A stretch of 64,000 nt of DNA from Pseudomonadota bacterium (GCA_021324655.1 JAJPIP010000052.1:32853-96852), one strand, 5' to 3'; positions 52,673-62,117 are shown, numbered from the stretch's first letter. Program-made: numbers and translations. The notes: generated from the sequence alone by a model not told the origin.

Positions 52673-53617
52673 GTGTACGTTAGCACCCACATCACCGTAT
52701 GTCAGGTCAAGCGCTTTCTCATGGCCGTGCTCTTCCTGGGCGCCTCGGTCCTGATCCCGTTCGGCGCCGCGCAAGCGACCTACGCCGCTCACGGCCACTC
52801 CAAGTTAGGGACGATCAAGATCGGCGAGAAGAACTTTGCCGAGGACGAGCTGGTCGCCACCATGGACGGCATGCTGCTGCAGAAGGCGGGGTTCAGCTAT
52901 TCCTTGCACCAGTTGGGTGAAACCGGATCGCTGCATCCCGCGCTGCTGCGCGGCGACATCGACATGTATCCCGAGTACACCGGCACCGGCCTGCTGCAGC
53001 TCGGGTACAACTCGATCGTCACCAATGCGGTCCGGGCCTATGACAAGGTGAAGACCGGCTACCAGAAGAAGTTTCATGTCACGTGGCTGAACCAGTCGCC
53101 GATGAACGACACCAATGGCGTCGCAGTCACGAAGGCGACAGCCAGCAAGTACGGCCTGCACACGCTGTCGAACCTGGCCAAGGTGGCAAGCCAGCTGAGC
53201 TTTGCCGAGGACCCGGCCTGCAAGACGCGTCTTGACTGCCTCCTCGGTATCGAGCAGAAGTACGGCATCCAGTTCAAGAGCGTGACGGACGTCGCGCAGG
53301 GCACGCTTCGGTACAAGGGATTGACCGCCGGCACCTACGACGTGATCGAGGTCTTTACCACCGATCCCCCTATCGGGGTTGATCACCTTGTCGTCTTGAA
53401 GGACAACAAGCACAAGGTCTTCCCCGCCGACCACATCGCGCCGATCGTGCGCGATGCCACCCTCAGCAAGTACCCGCAGATTCGTACGATCCTGAATCCG
53501 CTGGCACAGTACCTGACGACCAAGGTGATGATCAACTTGAACGCCCAGGTGTACATCCAGGGCAAGACCGTCCCGGCCGTCGCCAGGGCGTTCCTCAAGT
53601 CGAAGCATCTGCTGTGA
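52673..53617 (+). CDS. Osmoprotectant-binding protein (OpuCC/OpuBC-like)
   Basis: 314-residue exported binding protein of the OpuAC family. A hydrophobic segment near residues 16-34 (LMAVLFLGASVLIPFGAAQA) is the signal peptide. IKIGEKNFAEDELVATM near 46 and ALLRGDIDMYPEYTGTGL near 87 are the family's ligand-binding blocks; YDVIEVFTTDPPI near 222 follows. A GTG start with AGGAG 7 nt upstream. A quaternary amine (glycine betaine, choline, carnitine) is the expected ligand. Confidence 0.88.
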   Translation: MYVSTHITVCQVKRFLMAVLFLGASVLIPFGAAQATYAAHGHSKLGTIKIGEKNFAEDELVATMDGMLLQKAGFSYSLHQLGETGSLHPALLRGDIDMYPEYTGTGLLQLGYNSIVTNAVRAYDKVKTGYQKKFHVTWLNQSPMNDTNGVAVTKATASKYGLHTLSNLAKVASQLSFAEDPACKTRLDCLLGIEQKYGIQFKSVTDVAQGTLRYKGLTAGTYDVIEVFTTDPPIGVDHLVVLKDNKHKVFPADHIAPIVRDATLSKYPQIRTILNPLAQYLTTKVMINLNAQVYIQGKTVPAVARAFLKSKHLL

Positions 53618-53671
53618 GGAGCTGGATGGGCGGGCTCCGGCTCGCCCATCCCATCTCCGCGGGTTAATGAG

Positions 53672-54655
53672 ATGCCTGACATCAGGTTTGAGCGCGTCAC
53701 CAAAGCGTATGGCGGTTCAGGACCGGACACGCCGGCCGCGGTGCACGACGTCACCCTCGCCATTCCCGAGGGCGACCTGGTGGTGCTGCTCGGTCCCAGC
53801 GGTTGCGGCAAGACAACCATGCTGCGCATGGTCAACCGCCTGATCGAGCCGACGTCCGGACAGATCTACATCGGCGAGCGGGAGATCCATGAGATTCCCG
53901 CCACCGACCTGCGGCGCCACATCGGCTACGTGATCCAGCAGACCGGGCTCTTTCCTCACTACACAGTGGAGCAGAACGTTGCGGTCGTGCCGAAGCTGCT
54001 GGGGTGGCCGCGAGAGAAGACCCAGGAGCGCGTGCAGGAGCTGCTGGAGCTGGTCGACCTTCCGCCTGACCAGTTTCGTGGACGCTACCCGCGCCAGCTC
54101 TCCGGCGGGCAGCAGCAGCGGGTCGGGATCGCCCGGGCCATGGCGGCCGATCCGACGGTGATGTTGATGGATGAGCCGTTCGGTGCGATTGACGCCATCA
54201 CTCGCGCCGATCTGCAGAATGAGCTCAAGCGCATCCAGGCGCAGGTACACAAGACCATCGTGTTCGTCACGCATGATGTGGAGGAGGCCCTGAAACTGGC
54301 TGACCGCATCGCCGTCATGCGCACCGGCCAGGTCGTGCAGTACGACACGCCGCTCGTCCTGCTCTCGCGTCCGGCCGACGAGTTCGTGTCGTCTCTCCTC
54401 GGCGCGCGTGACATATTGCGCCGCATGAGTCTTATTCCGGTGGCCTCCATCATGGAGGCGCCGGGAGAGAATCCGAGCCACGTCACCGTCGCGCCCGATG
54501 CGAACCTGCGCGATGTGCTCTCCGCACTGGTTGCTGCCGGTGCCCAGGAAGCGGCCGTCAGGGACGGAGCCGGGCAGGCGGTGGGACGCGTCACGCTGGC
54601 GCGGCTCCTGGCCGACGCGGCGCATCCCGAGCAACTCGCCACCGCCGGCTCCTGA
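53672..54655 (+). CDS. Osmoprotectant ABC ATPase with CBS segment (OpuCA/OpuBA-like)
   Basis: 327-residue ATPase. Walker [10 protein letters not shown] near residue 37, the signature LSGGQQQR near 144, Walker [15 protein letters not shown] near 163 and the H-loop in FVTHD near 200. After residue ~250 there is a CBS-like region ([15 protein letters not shown]...[10 protein letters not shown]), which in this family senses ionic strength or nucleotides; only one clear CBS motif is seen, so the sensor may be reduced. Its stop overlaps the next permease start (TGATG). Confidence 0.9.
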   Translation: MPDIRFERVTKAYGGSGPDTPAAVHDVTLAIPEGDLVVLLGPSGCGKTTMLRMVNRLIEPTSGQIYIGEREIHEIPATDLRRHIGYVIQQTGLFPHYTVEQNVAVVPKLLGWPREKTQERVQELLELVDLPPDQFRGRYPRQLSGGQQQRVGIARAMAADPTVMLMDEPFGAIDAITRADLQNELKRIQAQVHKTIVFVTHDVEEALKLADRIAVMRTGQVVQYDTPLVLLSRPADEFVSSLLGARDILRRMSLIPVASIMEAPGENPSHVTVAPDANLRDVLSALVAAGAQEAAVRDGAGQAVGRVTLARLLADAAHPEQLATAGS

Positions 54656-55290
54656 TGGACTTCTCGTATCTGACCAATAACCCCGGCACGGTGTTGGCCG
54701 CGCTGGGGCAGCATATCGAGATCACCGCTCTGACGCTGGCGATTGCCATAGTGATTGCGGTACCGCTGGGCACGCTCATCGCGCGCATCTCGATTCTCTA
54801 CACGCCGGTCCTGGGCATCCTCGGCATCATCTACACGATCCCCAGCTTTGCTCTCCTCGGTTTCCTCATTCAATACGTTGGAATCGGCATCCGCAGCTCG
54901 CTGGTGGCGCTCGTCGCCTACGCGCAGTTCATGCTGGTTTTGAGCGTTGCCACCGGCTTGCGCGGGGTAGATTCGGCGGTGATCGACGCCGGACGGGGCA
55001 TGGGCATGACGGATCGTCAAATCCTCTTTCGCATCGAGTATCCGCTGGCGCTGCCCGTGATGGTGGCCGGGCTGCGCGTTGCCACCGTGGCAACCATTGC
55101 CATCGCCAGCGTGGCCGCGCTCGACGACGCCGGAGGTCTTGGCGCCCTGCTCTTCGACGGCATCAATAATAGTTTCGCCTCGACCTCAGAGGTCCAGGTG
55201 GGGGCAATCGCCGTGTCATTGCTGGCGATTGCCGCCGACCTTCTGCTGCGCGCCGCCCAACGGGCCGTTCCCGCGGCGCGCGCCGGCTGA
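54655..55290 (+). CDS. Glycine betaine/choline ABC permease (OpuBD/OpuCD-like)
   Basis: 211-residue permease with about five helices. The coupling block [31 protein letters not shown] near residue 119 mirrors the one in the first permease. [27 protein letters not shown] follows near 150. It is the last gene of the operon; the cystathionine synthase/lyase gene starts 23 bp later. Confidence 0.88.
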   Translation: MDFSYLTNNPGTVLAALGQHIEITALTLAIAIVIAVPLGTLIARISILYTPVLGILGIIYTIPSFALLGFLIQYVGIGIRSSLVALVAYAQFMLVLSVATGLRGVDSAVIDAGRGMGMTDRQILFRIEYPLALPVMVAGLRVATVATIAIASVAALDDAGGLGALLFDGINNSFASTSEVQVGAIAVSLLAIAADLLLRAAQRAVPAARAG

Positions 55291-55313
55291 GAGATGATTG
55301 TCCGGAGAGATAT

Positions 55314-56480
55314 ATGACCGATGAGACCTACCCCGGCGACGGCTGGGGGTTCACCACGCGTGCCATCCACGTCGCGCAGGAGCCGGAGTCGGGGACGGGC
55401 GCCGTTATTACGCCCATCTACCAGACCTCGACCTATGCCCAGGAAGGAATTGGACAGCACCGAGGATACGAGTATTCCCGCACCGGCAACCCGACGCGGC
55501 GCGTGGTGGAAGAGGTCATCGCCTCCCTGGAGCAGGGCGACTTCGGCCTCGCCTTCGCCTCCGGCATGGCCGCCGAGGCGACCGTCATGAACCTGCTGAA
55601 CGCCGGGGACCACGTGATCGCCGGTGACGATCTGTACGGCGGGACGTATCGTCTTTTCTCCAACGTTCTGACGCGGTACTGCCTCGAGTTCGACTACGTC
55701 GACATGAGCGATCCGGCTGCCGTCGAGGCGGCCATCCGGCCCACCACCAGGATGCTCTGGGTCGAGACTCCCACCAACCCGCTGCTCAAGATCGTCGATA
55801 TCCGGCAGGTGGCGGACATCGCTCACCAACACGGCGCGCGCCTCGTGGTGGACAATACCTTTGCCACGCCGTACTTCCAGCAGCCGCTCACTCTGGGTGC
55901 CGACATCGTCGTTCATAGCGCCACCAAGTACCTGGGTGGTCACAGCGACCTGGTGATGGGAGCTGCCGTCACCTCAGACGAGAAGACGGCGCAATCGCTC
56001 GCCTTCCACCAGAACGCTGTCGGCGGTATCCCTGGACCGTTCGATTCATGGCTGCTGTTGCGCGGCCTGAAGACGCTGGCCCTACGCATGAAGACGCACG
56101 CCTCCAATGCCATGGCCGTGGCGTCTTTTCTGGAAGGGCAGCCCGGCGTGCGGCGCGTCCTCTACCCCGGTCTCCCCAGTCATCCCCAGCAGGAGTTGGC
56201 GGCGCGGCAGATGTGCGGCTTCGGCGGTATCGTGACGATCGATCTCGAGGGTGGCGAAGCAGCGGCGCGCCGCTTCCTCGGCCGCAGCAAACTCTTCCTG
56301 ACCGCCGAGAGCCTGGGCGGCGTCGAGTCTCTCGCCGACCACCCCGCCATCATGACCCACGCCTCGGTGCCGGAAGAACGCCGCGAAGCGGCCGGCATCA
56401 GTGGTGGGCTATTGCGGCTATCGGTCGGTATCGAAGACGAGAAAGACCTGATCGCGGATCTCGAGCAAGCACTCGGGTAA
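55314..56480 (+). CDS. Cystathionine gamma-synthase/lyase family PLP enzyme
   Basis: 388-residue trans-sulphuration enzyme of fold type I. YEYSRTGNPTRR near residue 53 binds the PLP phosphate of a neighbouring subunit, VETPTNPLLKIVDI near 148 is a family block, and K205 in SATKYLGGHSDLV binds PLP. ESLGGVESLADHPAIMTH near 330 is the C-terminal substrate block. MetB (synthase) and MetC/CTH (lyase) activities cannot be told apart from sequence. It follows the osmoprotectant operon by 23 bp with GGAGAG upstream, and may be read through from it. Confidence 0.88.
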   Translation: MTDETYPGDGWGFTTRAIHVAQEPESGTGAVITPIYQTSTYAQEGIGQHRGYEYSRTGNPTRRVVEEVIASLEQGDFGLAFASGMAAEATVMNLLNAGDHVIAGDDLYGGTYRLFSNVLTRYCLEFDYVDMSDPAAVEAAIRPTTRMLWVETPTNPLLKIVDIRQVADIAHQHGARLVVDNTFATPYFQQPLTLGADIVVHSATKYLGGHSDLVMGAAVTSDEKTAQSLAFHQNAVGGIPGPFDSWLLLRGLKTLALRMKTHASNAMAVASFLEGQPGVRRVLYPGLPSHPQQELAARQMCGFGGIVTIDLEGGEAAARRFLGRSKLFLTAESLGGVESLADHPAIMTHASVPEERREAAGISGGLLRLSVGIEDEKDLIADLEQALG

Positions 56481-56605
56481 GGGAGAGAACCTTTGCTGGA
56501 GAATGCCGGCGTGGTCGGCTTGGCGAATAAGAAGTTGGAGTTGGCGGCGCATTGAGAGTGAACTGCAGTACTGTGTCCTGCTGTGCTCCAACTGCCACCG
56601 CGCCG

Positions 56606-56635
56606 TTGAGGCAGGTCATCTCTCGGTCGTACACT
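56606..56635 (+). promoter_or_regulatory. Promoter of tRNA-Arg
   Basis: TTGAGG (56606-56611, 4 of 6) and TACACT (56630-56635, 4 of 6) are 18 bp apart. The expected start of transcription falls a few bases before the tRNA 5' end. Confidence 0.5.
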
Positions 56636-56644
56636 CTGGGGCGA

Positions 56645-56718
56645 GCGGGCATAGCTGAGTTGGATACAGCGGCGGACTTCTAATCCGCAGATCGGGGGTT
56701 CGAGTCCCTCTGCCCGCA
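56645..56718 (+). tRNA. tRNA-Arg (anticodon TCT)
   Basis: The 74-nt cloverleaf is complete. Acceptor GCGGGCA pairs with TGCCCGC; the D stem is GCTG/CAGC; the anticodon stem GCGGA/TCCGC encloses CTTCTAA, giving anticodon TCT; the T arm has GTTCGAGT with one G-T pair in its stem. The discriminator is A at 56718, and CCA is encoded at 56719-56721. A T-run (56726-56730) and a 14-bp perfect palindrome at 56739-56752 follow and may end transcription. Confidence 0.95.
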
Positions 56719-56767
56719 CCATCTGTTTTTCTGGGAAGCAGTCGATCGACTGGAGTCGGAAGCGCAG

Positions 56768-56995
56768 TTAGTCGTCCTGCATCTGCCGCTCCTCTTCCTG
56801 TCGGTCGCCCTGCGGCCGTCCCTCGACGTCATCCGAGTACTGCTGGAGCGTCTCCCGATCGTCGTCTATCCGCGGGCTGGGCGGCAGGTAATGCGTCCCG
56901 GAGTACGTCTCGCCGGGCTCCTGTGGACGCGAATACGGAAACCAGAGTGCGATGCTTATCAGTTCCGCCACTATGAGAGTGAGCAAGAACAACAC
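56768..56995 (-). CDS. Small membrane protein with acidic tail
   Basis: 75 residues from a GTG start: one N-terminal helix (LFLLTLIVAELISIALWF) and a hydrophilic tail rich in Asp, Glu, Gln and Arg. It stands between the tRNA and a CPCC-domain gene on the other strand. No family is recognised; the hydrophobic/acidic split suggests a genuine anchored protein. Confidence 0.45.
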   Translation of the reverse strand: MLFLLTLIVAELISIALWFPYSRPQEPGETYSGTHYLPPSPRIDDDRETLQQYSDDVEGRPQGDRQEEERQMQDD

Positions 56996-57119
56996 CGTGA
57001 ACGCGACAGGTGGCCTCTTCGGAGAGACGCCGCCACTTTATGGGCGCTGCCACCGCCGCTCCGACGATTAACCCGAGCCGGGCCGTGTCGCCGACATCGC
57101 TCACACCCCATACTGGTGC

Positions 57120-57806
57120 ATGGGCAATCACTCCAACAAGGACAGTCCTGGCGGTGCGGATCATCCGGCCGCCTCGGCTGCTGAAGCCGAGAGTTGGTAT
57201 CGCGAAATCACCCGACTGAGCGCGGAGCGGAGACAACTCCCGGCATGGGCTTCGGATGAGACAGGCCAGGTAGCGGAAGAACGCCGGCGCATTGACGTTG
57301 TTTTGGGTCATGCGCTTGCCTCCTACAGTCGCGTCTGGCAGTTCGGACCAGTACGCAAGGAGCGGTGCGATTGCTGCGGACTGTACACCCTGGATGGGAA
57401 AGATGCCCACGAGATCTGCGGCGTGTGCTGGTGGGAGGACGACCCCGTCCAGGCCGAGGACGCGGATTTTCAAGGTGGTCCCAACCACGGGCTGAGTTTG
57501 AACGAGGCGCGCAAAGCGTTCCAGCAGCGGGGGATCTCCGGTCCACCCCATGATCTCTGGAAGGGAGCCGTCGCTCGGCGGCTTGGAGAGCGTGATCGGA
57601 TTCGGCCACTCTTTGAGATGGTTATGGATGAGATTACGCGGACGGTACGAGCTGACCTTGGGGAGCGAGCGAGCCGGGAGACCATTCGCGCAGAGACTCT
57701 TCGGCGCATGCGAACGTACTGGACTAGTCCAGCGGGAAGAAAACGCAAGGCCGAATACGATAGACATCGGCCGCCTATGCAGCCTCTAAAGCGCGACGCC
57801 GGGTGA
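57120..57806 (+). CDS. CPCC-domain cysteine-rich protein
   Basis: 228 residues. A central domain near residues 83-140 matches the Cys-rich CPCC family: RCDCCGLYTLDG, then YEIC-like HEICGVCWWEDD, then FQGGPNHGLSLNEARKAFQQRG. The first motif is C-D-C-C instead of C-P-C-C. The N-terminal ~75 residues are helical and charged, and the C-terminal ~75 (ITRTVRADLGERASRETIRAETLRRM) are Arg-rich. CPCC domains occur as small stand-alone proteins and with toxin/immunity loci; here no toxin is adjacent. The start is uncertain. Confidence 0.65.
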   Translation: MGNHSNKDSPGGADHPAASAAEAESWYREITRLSAERRQLPAWASDETGQVAEERRRIDVVLGHALASYSRVWQFGPVRKERCDCCGLYTLDGKDAHEICGVCWWEDDPVQAEDADFQGGPNHGLSLNEARKAFQQRGISGPPHDLWKGAVARRLGERDRIRPLFEMVMDEITRTVRADLGERASRETIRAETLRRMRTYWTSPAGRKRKAEYDRHRPPMQPLKRDAG

Positions 57807-57903
57807 GAACTATCCGGTGGTTGTAGATGCGCGCAGTGGCCGTAGTGTTGCCAGCCGCCCCGTGTAGGACGTGCACCGGTTTCCCTCCATTACAGTCTTG
57901 CGG

Positions 57904-59181
57904 TTACCTCGTTGCCGTGGCCGGCGTTAGATCGTGGACGACGGCCTCGATCTGCCGGCGTACCTCCTTCGGGTCGACTGGATTGAAATCGGCGTCCAGC
58001 GCGGTGTTGGCACTGTCGAAGAGGTAATCGAAGTGTGGCTCGCCGCGGGAGATGCCGTACACCGGCGCGAGGTAGGAGCGCGTCAACTGCATCTGGGTGC
58101 GGAAGCCGAAGAGGGCGGTGTCACCGACCGTGGCGCGGTCTCCGGGCGTCAGAATCGCATGGTAATCGATGATCTGCTCGACGTCGGCGTGATAGTCGAG
58201 AGCGTTGTCCCGCGCCTGCTCCCAGCTCGCACCGACGAGGGCGCGTGACTGGGCGCCCGGACGGTAGATGTCGCGGAAGAGGCCACCGCCGAAGGCATAC
58301 GCCTTACCGCCGAAGTGGTGAGAGATCTCGCTGACGAACGTATAGGCGGGGCGCTCGGCCAGATCAGGGCGGGTGGCGTGCGGCGGTGTCGTGCCGGTCA
58401 GGCCGTGGCCGGGCTCGACATGCGTGGCGCCATGCTCCGCCAGGATCGGCATGGTCAACGACGACGTGTTGCCGGGGGCGTTGATCTGAGTGATTGCATA
58501 GCCCATCTGCCGCAGTCGGTCGGCTGCCCGCATGATTGTCTGGAAGTTCGGGGTCAGCTCGACCGGCGGCTGGTCGGGGTCGGTGTTATAGCGCACGCAG
58601 GGGAAAGCGGTGACGCCCACCAGCCGAACGTGGTCCAGCTGGGAGATCGCCCGGGCGACGTCCGGCACATTCTCCTCGGCAAAGCCGCCCTCTTGTCCCT
58701 CGAAAAAGATGTCGCCGGGCGCGTAGACGCGGATGAGCAGATCCTGCGTCACGCCCTGATCACCTGCCGCCTGGTCGATCCAGCGCGCATGGTCGAGGTT
58801 GTAGACCGTGATGACGTCGGGACGTAGGGCCACGGCCTCCGCCACCTGATGGCGCGGGATCTGGTTGAGATGCCCCATGTGGCCCACCGGGATGCCGTAC
58901 CGCCGCATCTGCAGGGCACCAGGCATATCGACGGCGACCGTCTTGTACAGGCCGTTGGCGAGGGCGGTCCAGGTGACGTACGGATTGCGCGCGTACTGCT
59001 TCGTCATAAGGTAGGTGGTGAGGCCGAGCCGACGAGCTTCTGAGGCCAGAGCACGCGCGTTCTCCGCGACTGTGTCAAGGTCGATGACGTAGGTCGACGG
59101 CGGGATTCGCCCGCTCTGGTGCAGCTCGATCGCTGTCGCCAGCAGGCGCGGGTTGCGCTCCCTTAACCGTTCGAGAAACAT
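57904..59181 (-). CDS. yhfX: YhfX-type PLP enzyme (alanine racemase fold)
   Basis: 425-residue fold type III PLP enzyme. The opening (FLERLRERNPRLL, then RIPPSTYVIDLDTVAENARAL) is characteristic of YhfX. K61 in YLMTKQYARNPYV is the likely PLP lysine, and GHGLTGTTPPHA near residue 245 is also typical. YhfX-like enzymes are thought to be racemases or lyases of amino acids; the reaction is not fixed. The start lies 2 bp from the end of an APC permease gene on the same strand, so import and conversion of one substrate are likely coupled. Confidence 0.8.
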   Translation of the reverse strand: MFLERLRERNPRLLATAIELHQSGRIPPSTYVIDLDTVAENARALASEARRLGLTTYLMTKQYARNPYVTWTALANGLYKTVAVDMPGALQMRRYGIPVGHMGHLNQIPRHQVAEAVALRPDVITVYNLDHARWIDQAAGDQGVTQDLLIRVYAPGDIFFEGQEGGFAEENVPDVARAISQLDHVRLVGVTAFPCVRYNTDPDQPPVELTPNFQTIMRAADRLRQMGYAITQINAPGNTSSLTMPILAEHGATHVEPGHGLTGTTPPHATRPDLAERPAYTFVSEISHHFGGKAYAFGGGLFRDIYRPGAQSRALVGASWEQARDNALDYHADVEQIIDYHAILTPGDRATVGDTALFGFRTQMQLTRSYLAPVYGISRGEPHFDYLFDSANTALDADFNPVDPKEVRRQIEAVVHDLTPATATR

Positions 59182-59183
59182 GG

Positions 59184-60665
59184 CTACTCTCCTGCCGGTG
59201 ATCCGGTCCAGCTTTCGGTGATCAGCTGCTCTTGCGGCGCCAGGGCTTCCTCGCCCATGGCACGTCCCATCGCGTCGATAATCTCCGGGCGGTTGCGCAC
59301 CACGAACGCCAGATAGACGAACCCGATGATGAGCCAGGCCGCCACGATGTACGGCACCAGATTATTGGGATACGCCGGCACCGGCCAGAGCAGGCCGTAG
59401 ATGGGCAGCAGCATCAGGAGGCTGGCCACGATCGGCAGCACGCCGTGCCGCCAGAGGGAGAACTCGGCCCGGTAATCGCGGCGGTAGAAGGCGATCAGCG
59501 CCAGATTGATCAGGATGTAGACGATGATGATCCCCAGTCCGAGGATCGTACCGTAAAAGGCGTAGGCCCCGAACGGACCCCAGGCGAGCCCGCCGGCGAT
59601 CGACAGGATAAGCGAGAACGCCATGTAGGCCGTGATGGCAATCACCGGCGTGCCGCCGCGGTTGGTGCGTCCCAGAACTCGGGCGAAGATGCCCTCGCGC
59701 CCCATGCTGAAGAGCACGCGGACTGCGGCATTGGAGCCGGAAATGATGTTGGCGAAGATGCTGTTCAGCACGGTGATGGAGACGATCCAGGAGAAGCGCA
59801 GACCCCAGACGTGGTTGGCGAGCGTGCTCCACGGCGTGCTGTCGCTGACGAGCGCCTTCACGTGGTTCTGGCCGAAGCCCGCGGCGACCGTGTAGCTCGA
59901 GAGCAGGAAGTAGACGCCGATGATGCCGACCGCGGTGAAGAGGGCGATCGGGATGCTGCGCCTGGGATTGCGCGTCTCTTCGCCCAGGGTTGCGGCCGAC
60001 TCAAAACCGACGAAATTGAGAATGGCCCACAGGAGGCCCGTCCCAATGCCGGAGAGTCCCTTCAGGGAGTTCGCCGGATTGAAGGGGGCGAGGGTGGCGG
60101 CGTGGCTCCCGGAATGTCCCAGGATGGAGGCAAAGAGGACGATCATGACGCCGAGTTCCAGCACCAGGAAGATCAGGGCTGTCTCGGCAGAGCGGGTGAT
60201 GCCGAGGGCACCGATGCCCCAGACGGCCAGCACGTAGATGATGGTGAACACCCACCAGGGGATGTTGGCGCCCCACTGCGTCTGGATGAACTGTGACGTA
60301 AAGGCGCCGATGCCGGAGAAGAGCATCGGGCCCACCATGGCGTAGGAGAAGGCGAGCAGCCAGCCGGACATGAAGCCGCCGCGCTTGCCGAAACCGTAGG
60401 TGTTGAAGGTATAGGCGAAGCCCGCGGTGGGAAGCTTCTGGGCGAAGCCGGCAATGGACGAGGCAACCAGCACGGCGACGATCAGAGCCAGCAGCATGGA
60501 GACCGGAACGGCGTAGCCGGCCCCGGCGACCATGGGCGCCGTGTTGAAGAACACGGCGGTCGCCGGCCCCATGAACGCCATCGAGATGACCACGGCGCCC
60601 AGGACGCCAATGGCATTGGCCTTGAGGTGACCGAAGCGCCCCTCGTCGTCAGTTGTCGTTGTCAT
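59184..60665 (-). CDS. APC family amino acid permease
   Basis: 493-residue transporter with about 12 helices of the amino acid-polyamine-organocation family. GAVVISMAFMGPATAVFFNTAPMVAGAG near residues 18-45 (helix 1 with its unwound Gly-rich centre), FVGFESAATLGEETRNPRRSIPIAL near 215 (helix 6 to loop motif) are diagnostic. It sits between yhfX and a ROK regulator, all on the minus strand. GGAGAGCAATG-type purines precede the ATG. Substrate unknown; probably an amino acid. Confidence 0.87.
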   Translation of the reverse strand: MTTTTDDEGRFGHLKANAIGVLGAVVISMAFMGPATAVFFNTAPMVAGAGYAVPVSMLLALIVAVLVASSIAGFAQKLPTAGFAYTFNTYGFGKRGGFMSGWLLAFSYAMVGPMLFSGIGAFTSQFIQTQWGANIPWWVFTIIYVLAVWGIGALGITRSAETALIFLVLELGVMIVLFASILGHSGSHAATLAPFNPANSLKGLSGIGTGLLWAILNFVGFESAATLGEETRNPRRSIPIALFTAVGIIGVYFLLSSYTVAAGFGQNHVKALVSDSTPWSTLANHVWGLRFSWIVSITVLNSIFANIISGSNAAVRVLFSMGREGIFARVLGRTNRGGTPVIAITAYMAFSLILSIAGGLAWGPFGAYAFYGTILGLGIIIVYILINLALIAFYRRDYRAEFSLWRHGVLPIVASLLMLLPIYGLLWPVPAYPNNLVPYIVAAWLIIGFVYLAFVVRNRPEIIDAMGRAMGEEALAPQEQLITESWTGSPAGE

Positions 60666-60712
60666 TGCTCTCCTCCATCTCTCGTAACCGATCCTGCCCT
60701 GTTTCCCGTGAC

Positions 60713-61882
60713 TTACCCTGCTTCACTGATCAACATGTCCGAGCGCTGTCGGGCGGCGAGCTGCTCGACCACCTGTTCTTGTCCCAACACGAAGCCGCCC
60801 CACAACGCCGCGTCGTCCCCCAGGGATGTGACGCGAAGGGCCGGCGGCACCGGTAGATGGCGGCGCAGCGCGGCCGTCACGCTTCCCTCGATCAAGTCGA
60901 AGGCATGCATGCCTGCGCCGCCGATCACCACCATCTCCGGGTTGCAGATCGCCCCGAGTGCGATGATGCCCACGGCGATGTACTGCGCCCAGGCGCGGAC
61001 ACCCTCTTGCGCATCCGCGTCTCCACTCCGCGCCGCCGCAAGGATCCGTACCGCATCCTGACCCGCCAGGCGGCTGTCCTGAGATACGTGATGGGCGAGA
61101 GCCGGCATGCTGACAGCCGATTCCAGGGCGCCGTTTCCGCCGAAATCCTGATCCAGCGCGGCGACACCCGGCACGAGAAAGCCTATCTCGCCGGCCGCTC
61201 CTGCCGTCCCGCGCACGAGGCGTCCATCCAGGAGGATGCCCGCGCCGATGCCGGTGCCGAGCGAGACAAAGACGACGTTGCGCTGCCCCCGAGCGACGCC
61301 GTAGTGCGACTCCCCGACGGCGGCGAGATCGACGTCGTTCTCGACGACGACCGGTACGCCCAGACGCGCCTCCATCTCGGCACGCAGCGGGACGTCATGC
61401 CAATCCGGCAGGTTGGGCGCGTCACGCACGATGCCGTCGCCGACATAGCCTGGTGCGCCGATAACCACGATTCGGGTGGCCGGCGGCGCCGGAACCTGCG
61501 CCGCGACGAGCCCGGCCATTTGGTCCAGGACCGCCGCCCGTGATGACTTCTCGGTGGCGACCTTTCGATGCTCGCGGAGGGTTCCATCCAGATCAAAGCG
61601 GCCGAGACGCACCGACGTGCCGCCCAGGTCGACCGCCAGAATCTCCCCGGCCTCGGCCGCGACGGAGAGCGCCACGGATGGCCGCCCACCGGACACATTG
61701 GTGCCCACCTCGTGCAGAACGCCCTCCTCGACGAACCGCTCGACGATGTCCAGGACAGTGGGACGGCTCAGGCTGAGCTCGCGTGCCAGGTCGGCACGCG
61801 AGAGGCGGCGTGTGCGGAGCAGCGCGTGCAACACGGCGCGTGCGTTGCGGAAGCGGAGGAACCCCGGCCCGTTCTGCGACAT
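60713..61882 (-). CDS. ROK family transcriptional regulator
   Basis: 389 residues. An N-terminal winged helix (HALLRTRRLSRADLARELSLSRPTVLDIVERF near 16-47) is followed by a ROK domain (AVDLGGTSVRLGRFD near 99, VVVENDVDLAAVGESHYG near 180, SLGTGIGAGILLDG near 208). The ROK zinc cysteines are absent. NagC/XylR-type repressors of this build respond to a sugar. A palindrome covers the bases just upstream of its ATG, suggesting self-repression. It ends 47 bp before the APC permease gene, so it likely controls permease and yhfX too. Confidence 0.87.
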   Translation of the reverse strand: MSQNGPGFLRFRNARAVLHALLRTRRLSRADLARELSLSRPTVLDIVERFVEEGVLHEVGTNVSGGRPSVALSVAAEAGEILAVDLGGTSVRLGRFDLDGTLREHRKVATEKSSRAAVLDQMAGLVAAQVPAPPATRIVVIGAPGYVGDGIVRDAPNLPDWHDVPLRAEMEARLGVPVVVENDVDLAAVGESHYGVARGQRNVVFVSLGTGIGAGILLDGRLVRGTAGAAGEIGFLVPGVAALDQDFGGNGALESAVSMPALAHHVSQDSRLAGQDAVRILAAARSGDADAQEGVRAWAQYIAVGIIALGAICNPEMVVIGGAGMHAFDLIEGSVTAALRRHLPVPPALRVTSLGDDAALWGGFVLGQEQVVEQLAARQRSDMLISEAG

Positions 61883-61883
61883 G

Positions 61884-61902
61884 GTTAGGAAACTTCCCTA
61901 AC
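61884..61902. promoter_or_regulatory. Palindromic operator at the ROK regulator start
   Basis: GTTAGG (61884-61889) and CCTAAC (61897-61902) form an inverted repeat with a 7-bp centre, ending 2 bp before the ATG on the minus strand. Upstream on that strand TTGACG (61943-61938) and TAGCGT (61920-61915, with a TGn extension) make a possible promoter, so the site would sit on the start of transcription. Confidence 0.6.
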
Positions 61903-61962
61903 TTTCTTCCCCCCACGCTAGCACAGCATGTCGGGACCGTCAACGTGCCGGCGACGTCCCGC

Positions 61963-62095
61963 CAGGGCTGGTGCATTCTCGGCATCGCCGGGTGGTCGTG
62001 GCCGGCCCGAGTGCCGGCCAGCCTGACCCAGGCGTAGACCACACCGGGCTGGTCGCCACGCGGGGCCACCACGACGGGATACTGCACGAGCCCTA
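61963..62095. mobile_element. 133-bp MITE-like element, copy B
   Basis: Same length as copy A (16261-16393) and alike along its whole length. It starts CAGGGCTGGTGCATTCTC and ends in the near-inverse of that sequence. Perfect 10-bp direct repeats GACGTCCCGC at 61953-61962 and 62096-62105 flank it. It is inserted in the 303-bp space between the divergent ROK regulator and MFS genes. The space otherwise holds the operator, two promoters and an inverted repeat. Confidence 0.85.
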
Positions 62096-62117
62096 GACGT
62101 CCCGCAGGATCCATGAC

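Noticed and set aside
55291..55313. SAM riboswitch before the cystathionine enzyme
   Set aside because: Only 23 bp separate it from the previous gene, too little for a riboswitch.
56180..56722. Long minus-strand reading frame whose start reads RAEGLEPPICGLEVRR
   Set aside because: Its beginning is the reverse translation of tRNA-Arg and the rest is antisense to the trans-sulphuration gene; a known kind of false gene.
56829..57767. 312-residue minus-strand frame
   Set aside because: Antisense to the CPCC-domain gene, which has the recognisable domain.
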